The notes: generated from the letters alone by a model not told the origin. A DNA stretch of 64,000 nucleotides from Paenibacillus montaniterrae (GCF_018403185.1 NZ_BOSE01000002.1:434001-498000), one strand, 5' to 3'. Counted from the first letter of the stretch, positions 1 to 9,254 are shown. Numbers and translations: made by a program.

Positions 1-459
1 TGCAAAAGGCCAGCGCGTTCGCTCGGCTTGAAGCAGTTGTTCATCCGTTAACGACTCTATTGCAGTATTCCACTCATCTCGAAGGCTTGCTATTTTCGCC
101 TTTGCTAGTGCTATGCTTCCGGGCCATTGTACAGCTTCACGAGTCAGACTCGCATTGCCGAATGAATGGTCGAGCGTCATTGACCACCAAAATATAATAT
201 GCCAGGTGAGCCATGCGATGCTGGCAGGTCCGATATCATAAGCCTCCGATTGTGGCCAATCTGCTCGTCAGCCTCCACCTTCTTGCTTGCGGACATGCAG
301 TCCTGCCGTCGCGGGCTGCCACAGTCCTTCATCATCATCCAAGTCATGAAGATGATACTCCAGCAGCTGCCAAGCGATATCCAATTGAGACTGGAGCAGT
401 TGTCGAATATGCTGCCCCTCATTATTGTCAGGGGCAGCTCCCTGTATAGCAGCTTCCAC
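1..459 (-). pseudogene. DinB-family protein gene with in-frame TGA, truncated by window edge
   Basis: The minus strand reads a DinB/DfsB-type four-helix protein. Upstream part: HIRQLLQSQLDIAWQLLEYH and LWQPATAGLHVRKQ. Downstream part: RADWPQSEAYDIGPASIAW, then LTWHIIFWWSMTLDHSFGN. The two halves lie in one frame and are separated only by a TGA codon at 268-270; no frameshift is needed. DinB proteins are damage-inducible or thiol-transferase-like metalloenzymes with metal-binding histidines, and the HxxxWW and DH segments are present after the stop. The best start is GTG at 459 preceded by AAGGGAGG; an ATG at 486 is possible. The gene runs off the left edge still open. It is a recent single-base nonsense pseudogene, a sequencing error or, less likely, read-through. 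Confidence 0.75.
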
Positions 460-519
460 AGTACTTCCTCCCTTCATCACCATCATGCAACACTGCGCAT
501 CTAAGCCTTCTTAGTTCAG

Positions 520-1266
520 CTACTTCAGCCAATACGCATCGCCTTTGCTTGTTCTGTCCAAAAAGCCATAATCCACCAAACTGCGCCGAAGCGCAACATG
601 GTCGCTATATATGTTCTTTAACAGCTCTGTAACTTCTCGCTCGCTATATTTTTTGCCAGCTTCAAATTCTTCTGCTATTCTCGCTAAAATAATAATTTGC
701 TTCTTCGCTTTTGGAGAAAATTCTTTAAGCTTCAAAGGTGAAAGGCTTTCAAAGGAAGTATTAAGGATCCGCGTTCTTTCCTTCTCTGTCGTCACATAGC
801 GCTCGTCAACCATTGTAGCGCTATTATGGATCGGCACGATTTCATTTTCGTCAGCATTTTTCTTCTCGAATGCTTGCTCATACAAGGCTAAATACAATTT
901 CGCCTGCTTCGCCTTTTCCCGAAATGTAAATTTTTGATGGCGTACTGTTGAATCGGACAGGCCTAGCTCCTTTGCAATATCCCGATCCGATTTTCCACTA
1001 TAAAACAATGACAACAGCCGTTTTTGCACATCGGTTAGCGTATTGTATTTTGTAGTGGAATGCAGCAAAAGCTCAAAGTTACCGCTGTGCTCGGCTTCAA
1101 TATGTTTGGCAACTGCATGCTCAGCATCATAAAAATGGTCATCAATCGAAAAAATTTGCCCAATTTGAAACCTTAGATCACAATGAATACAAATGTACAT
1201 ATTTTCTTGCTCTGCAAAACGATAGCCTGCTTTCAGCTCTGCCAGCGATAGGCTTGAAAAATCCAT
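520..1266 (-). CDS. LuxR-type HTH regulator with C-terminal DUF2087 domain
   Basis: A 248-residue soluble protein. The N-terminus carries a CIHC pair and a nearby HxxxxH, suggesting a small zinc-ribbon-like module (about residues 25-60). A helix-turn-helix of the LuxR/sigma-region-4 kind follows at about 78-115 (LTDVQKRLLSLFYSGKSDRD, then IAKELGLSDSTVRHQ). The C-terminal 70 residues (KKQIIILARIAEEFEAGKKY to the terminal DAYWLK) match the DUF2087 pattern, which is often attached to such HTH proteins. It probably binds DNA; targets and signal are unknown. The start ATG has GAGGTGATGG just upstream. It is divergent from the LacI gene at 1481, with 214 bp between them. Family assignment is fairly secure; function is inference. 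Confidence 0.75.
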   Translation of the reverse strand: MDFSSLSLAELKAGYRFAEQENMYICIHCDLRFQIGQIFSIDDHFYDAEHAVAKHIEAEHSGNFELLLHSTTKYNTLTDVQKRLLSLFYSGKSDRDIAKELGLSDSTVRHQKFTFREKAKQAKLYLALYEQAFEKKNADENEIVPIHNSATMVDERYVTTEKERTRILNTSFESLSPLKLKEFSPKAKKQIIILARIAEEFEAGKKYSEREVTELLKNIYSDHVALRRSLVDYGFLDRTSKGDAYWLK

Positions 1267-1399
1267 ACCATCACCTCTCGGTTATCAAAATCTTAAACTT
1301 ATTATAATAATGTTTATTAAATTAGTCAACAAATTTGAATTTCGCTGTATTGCTATAGCTTACATTATCGCTGCATAATAATAGACCCTCAAATGTCTC

Positions 1400-1445
1400 T
1401 GGACGTTTTGAGAAAGCTATGCGATAATGACTTAAACGATTAAGT
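1400..1445 (+). promoter_or_regulatory. Promoter and LacI-type operator of the 1481 regulator
   Basis: A -35-like TGGACG (1400-1405), a 17-bp spacer and a -10-like GATAAT (1423-1428) precede the LacI gene. The imperfect palindrome ACTTAAACGATTAAGT (1430-1445) covers the expected transcription start. Its exact reverse complement occurs at 2424-2439, upstream of the MFS gene. This fits autorepression by the LacI protein encoded at 1481. Confidence 0.65.
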
Positions 1446-1480
1446 GATAATGCTAGCACTGAACACGAAGGAGCAATCGA

Positions 1481-2401
1481 ATGAAAAAAGTAACGCTGAA
1501 GGAAATTGCCAAGCAAACTGGCGTGTCCACTGCAACTGTCAGCTATGTGCTTAACAATGTTGCAAATCAAACTATTGCAGAGGAGACGCGCAGCCGCATT
1601 TTGCAAACAGCAAAGGAGCTCGGCTATGTACCTAATTTGGCAGCCCGCTCATTAGTCAAGCAAAAAACAGGACTCATTGGCTTGCTTATCAATCAGTCAA
1701 CCCGCAGTGAGAGCTGGCGGAAAATTCGTTACAGCTCGCTTATTGATGAAATAGAAGCTGCACTGAGCGAACGTGGCTACCATCTTATTTTGCATAGCCT
1801 GGATGCAGCTGCTCCCAAGCTGGATATTATTGCTGAGCGCAAGCTGGATGGCGTTATTGTCGTCGATGCCCGAAGTGATCGCTTTCATCACATATCCAGC
1901 CACTTCCCGCGCGGCGTACCCGTTCTAGTGATCGACAGCCTGATTAATGACCCTTTATTCAATCAGCTGATGTTTGATTATGCATCTGCGTTTGCACAGC
2001 TTCCAGAGCTGTTTCACCAGCCGCAAAACTACTATGCTGTGCTTGATGATTACAACAATGAAGAGCTGCTGCGTCATCTTGCGAGCTTGCTGCCGCTTAC
2101 GTCCGAGCAAATTCATATTATGCAGTGCGAGGAGAAGCTCAAGCAGTTTATTAACAAGCAGAAAGCGCGAAAAGGCATTATTATCAACGAAGCGATTGCT
2201 TTACTTGCTGGCAAATATACCGCTAGCGAGCAGCTAACGGTCATCTGTACGGCAAATATGGCGCAGCTTTTGCCTGCAAATGCGACAGCAGTCGCATTCA
2301 AGCAGCAAAAAGGCAGGCTGGCTGCTGAGCAATTAATTCAATTGATTAACCGTTCAGAGCTGGCAGCGTCGAACAAAACTATAAAAATAGAAGCAGAGTA
2401 A
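1481..2401 (+). CDS. LacI family transcriptional regulator
   Basis: A 306-residue LacI/GalR protein. Residues 1-55 form the HTH and hinge (VTLKEIAKQTGVSTATVSYV, then PNLAARSLV), followed by a periplasmic-binding-like sensor domain. It is shorter than the usual 330-340 residues and the ligand domain looks compressed near the C-terminus. The start is set by GAAGGAG seven bases before the ATG. The gene is followed by an MFS exporter gene whose promoter carries the same operator as its own, so it most likely represses both itself and the transporter. The inducer cannot be read from the sequence; sugars or efflux substrates are both possible. Confidence 0.85.
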   Translation: MKKVTLKEIAKQTGVSTATVSYVLNNVANQTIAEETRSRILQTAKELGYVPNLAARSLVKQKTGLIGLLINQSTRSESWRKIRYSSLIDEIEAALSERGYHLILHSLDAAAPKLDIIAERKLDGVIVVDARSDRFHHISSHFPRGVPVLVIDSLINDPLFNQLMFDYASAFAQLPELFHQPQNYYAVLDDYNNEELLRHLASLLPLTSEQIHIMQCEEKLKQFINKQKARKGIIINEAIALLAGKYTASEQLTVICTANMAQLLPANATAVAFKQQKGRLAAEQLIQLINRSELAASNKTIKIEAE

Positions 2402-2423
2402 GGCTCTGCTTTTATTCAGGACT

Positions 2424-2472
2424 ACTTAATCGTTTAAGTTACATTGATATCAGACTAAATTATCTGAATACA
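2424..2472 (+). promoter_or_regulatory. Second copy of the LacI-type operator, with promoter of the MFS gene
   Basis: ACTTAATCGTTTAAGT at 2424-2439 is the exact reverse complement of the operator at 1430-1445. It sits just upstream of a promoter-like TTGATA (2444-2449), 17 bp, AATACA (2467-2472). The MFS start codon follows 40 bp later. Confidence 0.6.
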
Positions 2473-2512
2473 AACTGTGTTTATCAATCTTATCCTTGAA
2501 GGAGGAGCTGGC

Positions 2513-3814
2513 ATGTTGGAATCAAAAACGTACAGCCATAACGAGGCTGCTGCACTGGACAGCAGCCTATCGCTAAATGCTGCACATTCGCAAACATTGT
2601 GGAGGAACCGTTCCTTTTTATTTGTATTTACGAGCTACAGCTTGTCTCTGCTAGGCAACACCTTTCATAGCATTGCCTTAAACCTGTGGGTGCTGCAAAC
2701 AAGCGGCAGCGCGAAGCTGATGTCGGCAGTGCTAATTACACATCTTGTCGTAAGCATGCTGTTCAGCTCAGTAGCCGGAACGATTGCTGATCGCATAAAT
2801 CGCAGGCTGCTTATGTGGTCAAGCGACTTTATCCGTTTTGTACTCGTTGCAATTATCGCTTTGCTAATCTATCTCGAGAACACTTCCTATACCGCGATAC
2901 TTGCGTTAACAGCGCTTGTCGCATTTGTCGGCAGCTTCCGCGCACCGGCGTTTCAGGCGGCGCTGATTGAAATCGTCGGCAAGCAGCAAATTGCCAAAGC
3001 GGTTGCCGCGATCAATATTTCAGACAATTTGGTACGTATTTTAGGCTTTGCCGCTGGTGGCGCTGCTGTCGCTTTTTTAGGCGGAGCGATCGCCATCGCA
3101 ATCGATGCAGCGGCATTTCTAATTTCCGCTATACTTGTCATCCTCGCAGGCGCCTTTCGCTACGAAGCAGTCAAAGCAGCTGAGCGAAGCAAAACCTCGT
3201 TCAAGGAAGATTTAATCGAAGGATTTCGCTTTGCGCTGCAGCATAAGCTAGCCAAAGCATCGCTTATTATATTGCCTGTTGTGATGCTCTTCTTTCTTTC
3301 CACCTTCATGCTTATTCAGGTAATGGCCGTTCAGGTGTGGCGAGCTGGAGCGGTAGTATTTGGCTTAATCGAAATGTGCATTCCGCTTGGCTACGTGATC
3401 GGCTCGCTGCTCATTATGGGCTTTGACAAACGAATTGTGCACAAGGGACGAATCATCGCGCTCAGCATTATTTTAATGGGCGGATCATTTGTACTTATTT
3501 CTTTTATTGAGCAGGCATTTGCGGCACTACCTTTCATTTTGCTGGTAGGCTTTTTGTTCAGCTTTAGTACAACGATTATTTTTATCGAGCTGCGTTCACA
3601 AATTGCACCGGAGCTGCAAGGCAGAATATCCGGCTTGCTCAGCTCGGCGACTAGCGTTGCGCCTCCGCTTGGCCTGGCCATATTTTCAGCGTTATCCGAT
3701 CTGTACGGTCCTGCCGTTATTATAGCTGCGAGCGGAGGCATGCTGCTGCTCACCGGATTGCTGCTGTCCAGAACAATTAGCTCGTCTTATTCCAGCGCCG
3801 ACACAAGCGCATAG
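2513..3814 (+). CDS. MFS transporter, macrolide-efflux-like (MFS_3 type)
   Basis: A 433-residue integral membrane protein with about 12 hydrophobic segments. It begins with a 40-residue hydrophilic N-terminus and then SFLFVFTSYSLSLLGNTFHS. The signature between TM2 and TM3 is GTIADRINRRLLMWSSDFIR, typical of MefA-like proton-driven exporters. I place the start at ATG 2513 because GGAGGAG lies six bases before it; a GTG at 2477 gives 12 extra residues but has no good ribosome binding site. It should export a small amphipathic compound or sugar at the cost of the proton gradient. Substrate is unknown. It is controlled together with the LacI gene through the shared operator. Confidence 0.85.
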   Translation: MLESKTYSHNEAAALDSSLSLNAAHSQTLWRNRSFLFVFTSYSLSLLGNTFHSIALNLWVLQTSGSAKLMSAVLITHLVVSMLFSSVAGTIADRINRRLLMWSSDFIRFVLVAIIALLIYLENTSYTAILALTALVAFVGSFRAPAFQAALIEIVGKQQIAKAVAAINISDNLVRILGFAAGGAAVAFLGGAIAIAIDAAAFLISAILVILAGAFRYEAVKAAERSKTSFKEDLIEGFRFALQHKLAKASLIILPVVMLFFLSTFMLIQVMAVQVWRAGAVVFGLIEMCIPLGYVIGSLLIMGFDKRIVHKGRIIALSIILMGGSFVLISFIEQAFAALPFILLVGFLFSFSTTIIFIELRSQIAPELQGRISGLLSSATSVAPPLGLAIFSALSDLYGPAVIIAASGGMLLLTGLLLSRTISSSYSSADTSA

Positions 3815-3869
3815 GGCATAGGGCAGCAAGCCGACGCCAGCGTCGCAAAAAATGGCAGTTTAAAATGAA

Positions 3870-3905
3870 AAACTGGAATGATAGCTTGACCCATCATTCC
3901 AGTTT
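3870..3905. terminator. Bidirectional terminator between convergent genes
   Basis: A perfect 13-bp stem, AAACTGGAATGAT (3870-3882) and ATCATTCCAGTTT (3893-3905), with a 10-base loop and A/T-rich flanks on both sides. It lies between the MFS gene and the convergent amylase gene. Confidence 0.7.
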
Positions 3906-3946
3906 ATTTAAGTACTTAGCTTTCGTATTAACCTTAAGCTTGAAAA

Positions 3947-5623
3947 TTAACGAATGACAACCGAGCTGTATGGCGGTATCGTTAATTGGCCTGCTTGCAG
4001 CTCGGCAGCATTATCAGTTGCATAGAGCAGCGTGTCAAATGAGCCGTACTGTTCAGAAGCAGCAAGCTCTGCCTGCTGAGCCTCGCCTGACAGGTTATGC
4101 ACAACGAGCAGCCGATCATCGGCAGTAACGCGCAAATAAGCGCTAAGCTTATTGTTGGCAGCTGTCAGCTTGTATTCCGCAATCGCTCCGTTTTGCAGTG
4201 CCGTTTCACTGTTGCGCCAGCTAATCAGCTTGCGGTAATGATTGAGCAGCGACTGCTCATCAGCCAGCTGAGCTTCAACTGACGTCTCGCCAGCCTCTGC
4301 ATTATAGCGCGAAGCCTGCCACGTTGTTTGGCCCTCGCCGCCTGCTGGATCAGCGTGCCACAGCATCGGCTCGCGAATATATTCATCAGGCTTGGCGCCA
4401 AGCATGCCAATTTCCTCGCCATAATAGACAAATGGCGTACCAGGCAGCGTCAGCAGCAGCGAAGCCGCCATTTTTGCATGGTCGACATTGCCATTCAGCT
4501 GCGTCATTACCCGGTTCTGGTCATGATTCGTCAAAAATGGCGCATCAACAAATTTTCCACCGGAGGATTGTGCATAAAAAGCATGAACACGTCCCAGCGT
4601 ATGCGCAAGATCCGGGTCGCGCTCCTCGCGGACTGCGCCAAGCAGCCGTTCCGAAAGGTCAAAGTTGAAGGCCGAGTCGAGCGCTTGATCAAAATAAGGG
4701 CCAATTACCGACGTCGTATCCCATACCTCGCCAATTAGAAATGCGTCGGGATTGACTTCATCCATGCCGCGTCTGAACTCCTGCCACCACGCTTTGTTGG
4801 CGGCTTGAATTTCTTGTGAGTGCACCGTTGATTTAAAATCTCCGTAAATATGCTTGGCTGCATCAAGCCGGAAGCCGTCCAGTCCCTTTTCCAGCCAGAA
4901 CTGACCGATTTTAATCAGCTCCTCGCGCACCTTGGGCTCATCGAAATTAAAATCAGGCATGCCCTCCCAGAAAATGCCCAAATATTTCGAGCCGAGCGCA
5001 TTGTGCCAAGGACTGCCGCTGCCCGCAGCATTGTCGCTTGGCGTCTGCTCATCTGCAGACACAAAATGATACCAGCTGCGATATGGGCTGTCCGGATTAG
5101 CGAGCGCCTCCTGGAACCATGGATGCTCCCTGCTCGAATGGTTAACGACCAAATCCATAATCACCTTAATATCGCGCTTATGTGCTTCCTCAAGCAGGTT
5201 CGTTAAATCATCAATCGTGCCATAATCGGGATTGATCGCATAATAGTCAGTCGTATCATAGCCGTGATAGCTGGGCGAGCTGTTGATCGGCATCAGCCAA
5301 ATCCCGCCTACGCCCAGCTCCTGCAAATAATCAAGCTTTGCTGTTACGCCATTCAAATCGCCAATTCCGTCACCATCGCTGTCATAGAAGGAACGAACGA
5401 AAATTTCATAGTATACAGTTCCCGGCTGCTCCGTAACCTCATAAGGGCCAACTGTCTTTGCAAGCTCTGTAGCCTGCGGCTCTCCCGTTTGCTGCGGCTC
5501 ATTGGAGCTTTGCGGTTCGGCTGCTGGCTCGCCCTCACCAGTGCAAGCGCTAAGCACAAGCAGCAGCACCAATATGCTAATGATAAACGACGCCGCTTTG
5601 CGATAGCTTCTCACAGACGTCAT
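3947..5623 (-). CDS. GH13 alpha-amylase-family lipoprotein
   Basis: A 558-residue secreted lipoprotein. The signal peptide ends in the lipobox LSAC (Cys27), followed by a Glu/Pro/Gln-rich linker to about residue 55 and then a GH13 barrel. Visible family features are the calcium-type loop DSDGDGIGD (81-89), DLVVNHSS, the nucleophile in GFRLDAAKH (Asp254), the acid/base in LIGEVWD (Glu299) and NHD (Asp368). A C-terminal beta domain ends the protein. It should cleave alpha-1,4-glucans or maltodextrins at the outer membrane face and feed the transporter encoded just upstream. Its start overlaps the permease stop by 4 nt, so it is the last gene of the operon. Exact specificity (amylase, oligo-1,6-glucosidase or cyclomaltodextrinase-like) is open. 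Confidence 0.92.
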   Translation of the reverse strand: MTSVRSYRKAASFIISILVLLLVLSACTGEGEPAAEPQSSNEPQQTGEPQATELAKTVGPYEVTEQPGTVYYEIFVRSFYDSDGDGIGDLNGVTAKLDYLQELGVGGIWLMPINSSPSYHGYDTTDYYAINPDYGTIDDLTNLLEEAHKRDIKVIMDLVVNHSSREHPWFQEALANPDSPYRSWYHFVSADEQTPSDNAAGSGSPWHNALGSKYLGIFWEGMPDFNFDEPKVREELIKIGQFWLEKGLDGFRLDAAKHIYGDFKSTVHSQEIQAANKAWWQEFRRGMDEVNPDAFLIGEVWDTTSVIGPYFDQALDSAFNFDLSERLLGAVREERDPDLAHTLGRVHAFYAQSSGGKFVDAPFLTNHDQNRVMTQLNGNVDHAKMAASLLLTLPGTPFVYYGEEIGMLGAKPDEYIREPMLWHADPAGGEGQTTWQASRYNAEAGETSVEAQLADEQSLLNHYRKLISWRNSETALQNGAIAEYKLTAANNKLSAYLRVTADDRLLVVHNLSGEAQQAELAASEQYGSFDTLLYATDNAAELQAGQLTIPPYSSVVIR

Positions 5624-6456
5624 CCTTTCATTGCCCCGGCTGTAAGTCCTTGTACCAGGAAGCGCTGCAAGAACAGGAACAGAATCGTAATCGGAATCGC
5701 GATAATGACACAGCCTGCAGCAAACAGCGTAAAGTTGCTGTTCGTTTGCGAAGCAATCAGCTCATACATGCCGACTGCAACGGTGTAATTGTCCTTCGAG
5801 CGCAGAACGAGACGCGCAAAAATAAAGTCGCCCCATACCCCTGTAAACGAGGTTAGCGCTACAAACGTTAAGATTGGCTTCGACAATGGCAGCATAATTT
5901 TCAAAAATACTTGAAGATGGGTCGCTCCATCAATTCTTGCCGATTCATCCAGGCTGCGCGGAATCGTATCGAAGTAGCCCTTAACGATAAATCCTCCCAG
6001 CGCTGCCCCTGCCGAATAGACGAGAATCATTGCAAAATGCGTGTCAAGCAAATTAAGCTGCAGCAAAATAATATAAATCGCAATCATACTCATAAAGCTC
6101 GGGAACATGCCGAGAATAAGCATAATCGTCAGCATCGTTTGCCGTCCGCGGAAACGGAAGCGAGACAGTGCATACATGCTGAGCGTCATTAGCAGTACAG
6201 AGAAAATCATCGTAAAAATCGCGATTTTAAATGTATTGGCATACCAGACGCCAAATGTATACTGCGTGCCTGTAAACAGCTTCTCATAATGATCAAGCGT
6301 CCACGTTTCAGGCCAAAAGTTTTTGCTATATAAGGAGCCGCCAGGACGAAAAGAAGATACGACAACCCATATAGACGGATATAGCGCGCATACCGCCAAA
6401 ATGATAAGCGTTAAATAGCTGAACGACAATCGTATAACGCTATTTCTTTTCCTCAT
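5620..6456 (-). CDS. Maltodextrin-type ABC transporter permease, MalG family
   Basis: A 278-residue inner-membrane permease with about six hydrophobic segments. The EAA loop, which docks the ATPase, is seen at DESARIDGATHLQVFLKIML, followed by PLSKPILTFVALTSF. The C-terminal QRFLVQGLTAGAMKG is typical of MalG/MdxG proteins. It forms the translocation channel with the partner encoded at 6453-7769 and receives sugar from the lipoprotein at 7859-9172. Start and stop overlap both neighbours by 4 nt. No ATPase gene is present nearby, so a shared MsmX-type ATPase elsewhere in the genome is expected. Confidence 0.92.
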   Translation of the reverse strand: MRKRNSVIRLSFSYLTLIILAVCALYPSIWVVVSSFRPGGSLYSKNFWPETWTLDHYEKLFTGTQYTFGVWYANTFKIAIFTMIFSVLLMTLSMYALSRFRFRGRQTMLTIMLILGMFPSFMSMIAIYIILLQLNLLDTHFAMILVYSAGAALGGFIVKGYFDTIPRSLDESARIDGATHLQVFLKIMLPLSKPILTFVALTSFTGVWGDFIFARLVLRSKDNYTVAVGMYELIASQTNSNFTLFAAGCVIIAIPITILFLFLQRFLVQGLTAGAMKG

Positions 6457-7769
6457 GACAGCATATCCTCCTCTTTAAACGATTTCGTTCTGCGGAAGCT
6501 GAATATCGAAATAGAAGCAATAATAATAAAGATTAATATACCGATCGCAGCAGACATATTGTATTTGTTGTTAACGAGCGTCAGGTTGAACAGCCAGGTT
6601 ACAAGCAAGTCGGTTGATCCGGCAAACTGGTATTCCCCTTTTGGCGGTCCGCCGCCCGTCATCAAATAAATGACGTTAAAGTTGTTAATGTTGCCTGCAA
6701 ATTGCGTAATGAGAATCGGAGCCGTTGCAAACAGCAGGTACGGCATCGTAATGATTTTGAACTTTTGGAAGCTGGTTGCGCCATCCACCTCTGCAGCCTC
6801 ATACAAATCGCGCGGAATGGCAGTCAGTACGCCCATCGCCAGCAGCATGCTGACAGGGATGCCGATCCACATATTTACAACGATTAGTGTAACCTTGGCC
6901 CAAAACGGATCTGTCAGCCACGGCAGTCCATCGAGACCAAAATATGCGAAGTATTGGTTGATCGGACCGAACTTGGCGTTGAACAAATTGCGCATTACGA
7001 GCAAGGAAATGAGCTGCGGAATCGCATATGGGATAATAAAAATGGTGCGCCAAAGCTTTTTAAAGCGAATGCCCTTCGACTCAACCAGCAAGGCAACGAG
7101 AATTCCGCCAAAGTAACAAGTGACGGTTGCAAGCACTGCCCATATAATCGTCCAGAACAGCAAGCCATAAAACGTCTTGCTCCAAGACTTCATTTGCAGC
7201 AAATCTATAAATGACTGGAATCCGACCCAATCGACCAAATTGGCAGGCGGTATATTGTTAGGCGCTGAATAGTTCGTAAACGCCAGCATAATCGAGAATA
7301 AAATCGGCATAATTGTAAAAAACAATACGCCTATTACTGGTATAAACAGCATAAAATAAGGAAAATGCTTAACCGTTGCATGATTCCATGAATCTGCAAA
7401 TTTCGGAACACCCTTGCCTTCGTCCCGCTTCTTGCCATTTTGATACGCATCGTACACATTTAATGCATAGATTAATAAAAATACTAGCAATACAAGAATC
7501 GTAATGATCCCTTCCAGCATTAAAAAGATGGAATGATCGCCTTTAATCAATTGTGTGCCTTTGCCAACTCTTACAAACTTTTGTGTCGTTTCCCCTAATG
7601 TGACCAATCCCCAAATTGCATTGCCCAGTCGGGGAACCAGATAATAAAGCCCAAATGCATGTACACAAAGGAATATAATCCCCTTTAGCCACTGCCGATT
7701 GTACAATTGACCAAGTCCTTGCAGCGCTACCGATAGCAAAGCTGCTATATTGCGATGTCGCTTCATCAT
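6453..7769 (-). CDS. Maltodextrin-type ABC transporter permease, MalF family with extra N-terminal domain
   Basis: A 438-residue permease. It is longer than the usual 290 residues because of an N-terminal module of about 120 residues with three extra hydrophobic stretches (QGLGQLYNRQWLKGIIFLCV and following), as in MdxF/MalF proteins. The core starts near HFPYFMLFIPVIGVLFFTIM, and the EAA loop is at LYEAAEVDGATSFQKFKIIT. GGGPP near residue 370 is typical. GAAGG lies right before the double ATG at 7769/7766, so either codon may be used. Partner of the downstream MalG-type permease, with a 4-nt overlap. Confidence 0.92.
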   Translation of the reverse strand: MMKRHRNIAALLSVALQGLGQLYNRQWLKGIIFLCVHAFGLYYLVPRLGNAIWGLVTLGETTQKFVRVGKGTQLIKGDHSIFLMLEGIITILVLLVFLLIYALNVYDAYQNGKKRDEGKGVPKFADSWNHATVKHFPYFMLFIPVIGVLFFTIMPILFSIMLAFTNYSAPNNIPPANLVDWVGFQSFIDLLQMKSWSKTFYGLLFWTIIWAVLATVTCYFGGILVALLVESKGIRFKKLWRTIFIIPYAIPQLISLLVMRNLFNAKFGPINQYFAYFGLDGLPWLTDPFWAKVTLIVVNMWIGIPVSMLLAMGVLTAIPRDLYEAAEVDGATSFQKFKIITMPYLLFATAPILITQFAGNINNFNVIYLMTGGGPPKGEYQFAGSTDLLVTWLFNLTLVNNKYNMSAAIGILIFIIIASISIFSFRRTKSFKEEDMLS

Positions 7770-7803
7770 CCTTCGGCTCCTCTCTTAATTGCACAGAATG
7801 AAA

Positions 7804-7830
7804 GGTTTCCCCACTTTAGGTGAGGAAACC
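7804..7830 (-). promoter_or_regulatory. Intercistronic hairpin between binding protein and permease genes
   Basis: An inverted repeat GGTTTCCCCAC (7804-7814) and GTGAGGAAACC (7820-7830) lies in the 89-bp gap between the binding-protein stop and the permease start. It has no strong T-run, so it is more likely a 3'-protecting or partial-termination hairpin that keeps binding-protein mRNA in excess. Confidence 0.5.
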
Positions 7831-7858
7831 ATCGCGTTTCATTCCTGCATGGCTAATA

Positions 7859-9172
7859 TTAGTTCGTGCCAATGCTGTCCTTAATTTGATTTACAGCATT
7901 ATCAAGTGCAGTTTTCGGATCCTTGCCGTCGTTCCAGATTTCAGAGAAAGCGGAAGTGATCGGATTCCATACACTGTCCATTTCCGGAATGGATGGCATT
8001 GGAGTGGAATTTTCAAATTGAGTCAGGAAGCCTTTAATGACTTCATCATTAGCAACTACAGGATCGCTATTCGCTTCTAGGTTGGATGGCATTAGGCTGT
8101 TCATTTCATAGTTTTTCATTTGCGCTTCTTTCGTAGACAGGAAGCGTGCAAGCAATTGCGCTGCTTGCGGGTATTTGGAATAAGCATTGACATAGTAAGC
8201 TTGAACGCCAGAGAATGAAGTCATCGGCTGTCCGTCAATTTTAGGAAGCGGCGCAATGCCAAAATTAATACCTTCTGCTTTATAATCTGCAATTGCCCAA
8301 GGACCGTTCAGCTCCATAGCTAGCGAGCCTTCAAGGAACAAGCCTTTCTTAATGTCAAAATCAATATCGCCTGTATTGATTGGAAGAAGCTTATCTTTAA
8401 TTTCTTTCAACAGATTAGCACCTTTTACAGCGCCTTCATTGTTAAGCCCGATATCTTCAGGGTTTGTATTGTCGTCGCCGAACATGTAGCCGCCTTGAGA
8501 TGCAAGGAAAGCAAAGTTGTAATAGAACTGTTGAAGCTCCCAAGCAAAAGCAAACTTGTTTTTCGCCGGATCAGCGAATGTTTCAGCAAAGGTAAAGATG
8601 TCTTCCATATTTTCTGGCGCCTCTGCAACCAGATCTTTATTGTAAATAAGCGCATAAGTTTCTACTGAACGAGGATAACCGTACAGAATTCCGTCATATG
8701 TTACCGCTTTAACTGTTTTTTCAGCGTTTTCGCTCAACACTTCTTCTTCATAAGCTGTGTTTGGCAGAAGCAAGCCTGCTTCAGCTGCCTTCCCTACATG
8801 GTCATGCGGGAAAAGCAAGACGTCAGCTGCAAGACCTGCAGGGCCATCTGTCATTAGCTTGTTAACTTGATCTGTGTTGCCAACTTCTTCAAATTTAACG
8901 CTTACACCATATTGCTGTTCGAATTCTTTTGCCATTTCCTCAAGGAATGCAGCCTGATTGTTGGCATCCCAGATTACAAGGCTTGCACCTGGCTCCGGCA
9001 CTATCTCGCCTTCTTCTTCTGTGCCGCTGTTTACAGGTTCCTGAGTGTTGTTGTTGCCGCTGTTGTTCGTAGGTGCTACGTTGTTGCCTCCTTGATTTCC
9101 TCCGTTGTTACTGCTGCAAGCCGCTACAAAAAACAGAGCAACAATCATCGTTAATGCAAGCATTTTTTTCAT
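7859..9172 (-). CDS. Maltodextrin-type extracellular solute-binding lipoprotein
   Basis: A 437-residue lipoprotein with signal sequence and lipobox VAAC (Cys19), an Asn/Gly-rich linker (about 22-50) and a family-1 solute-binding fold (VIWDANNQAAFLEEMAKEFE). Later segments such as GSLAMELNGPWAIADYKAEG and RFLSTKEAQ are characteristic of MalE/MdxE/CycB proteins. It captures maltodextrins released by the GH13 lipoprotein and delivers them to the two permeases encoded downstream. AAGGGGAATACTTAGA precedes the ATG. It is the first gene of the operon; operator-like palindromes lie 80-230 bp upstream. Confidence 0.92.
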   Translation of the reverse strand: MKKMLALTMIVALFFVAACSSNNGGNQGGNNVAPTNNSGNNNTQEPVNSGTEEEGEIVPEPGASLVIWDANNQAAFLEEMAKEFEQQYGVSVKFEEVGNTDQVNKLMTDGPAGLAADVLLFPHDHVGKAAEAGLLLPNTAYEEEVLSENAEKTVKAVTYDGILYGYPRSVETYALIYNKDLVAEAPENMEDIFTFAETFADPAKNKFAFAWELQQFYYNFAFLASQGGYMFGDDNTNPEDIGLNNEGAVKGANLLKEIKDKLLPINTGDIDFDIKKGLFLEGSLAMELNGPWAIADYKAEGINFGIAPLPKIDGQPMTSFSGVQAYYVNAYSKYPQAAQLLARFLSTKEAQMKNYEMNSLMPSNLEANSDPVVANDEVIKGFLTQFENSTPMPSIPEMDSVWNPITSAFSEIWNDGKDPKTALDNAVNQIKDSIGTN

Positions 9173-9254
9173 TCTAAGTATTCCCCTTTCAAAATGTATA
9201 CTTCAAACGAATTACTCATAGCCCGCTTCTACAATCCTTAATTGTGCAGTCAAG

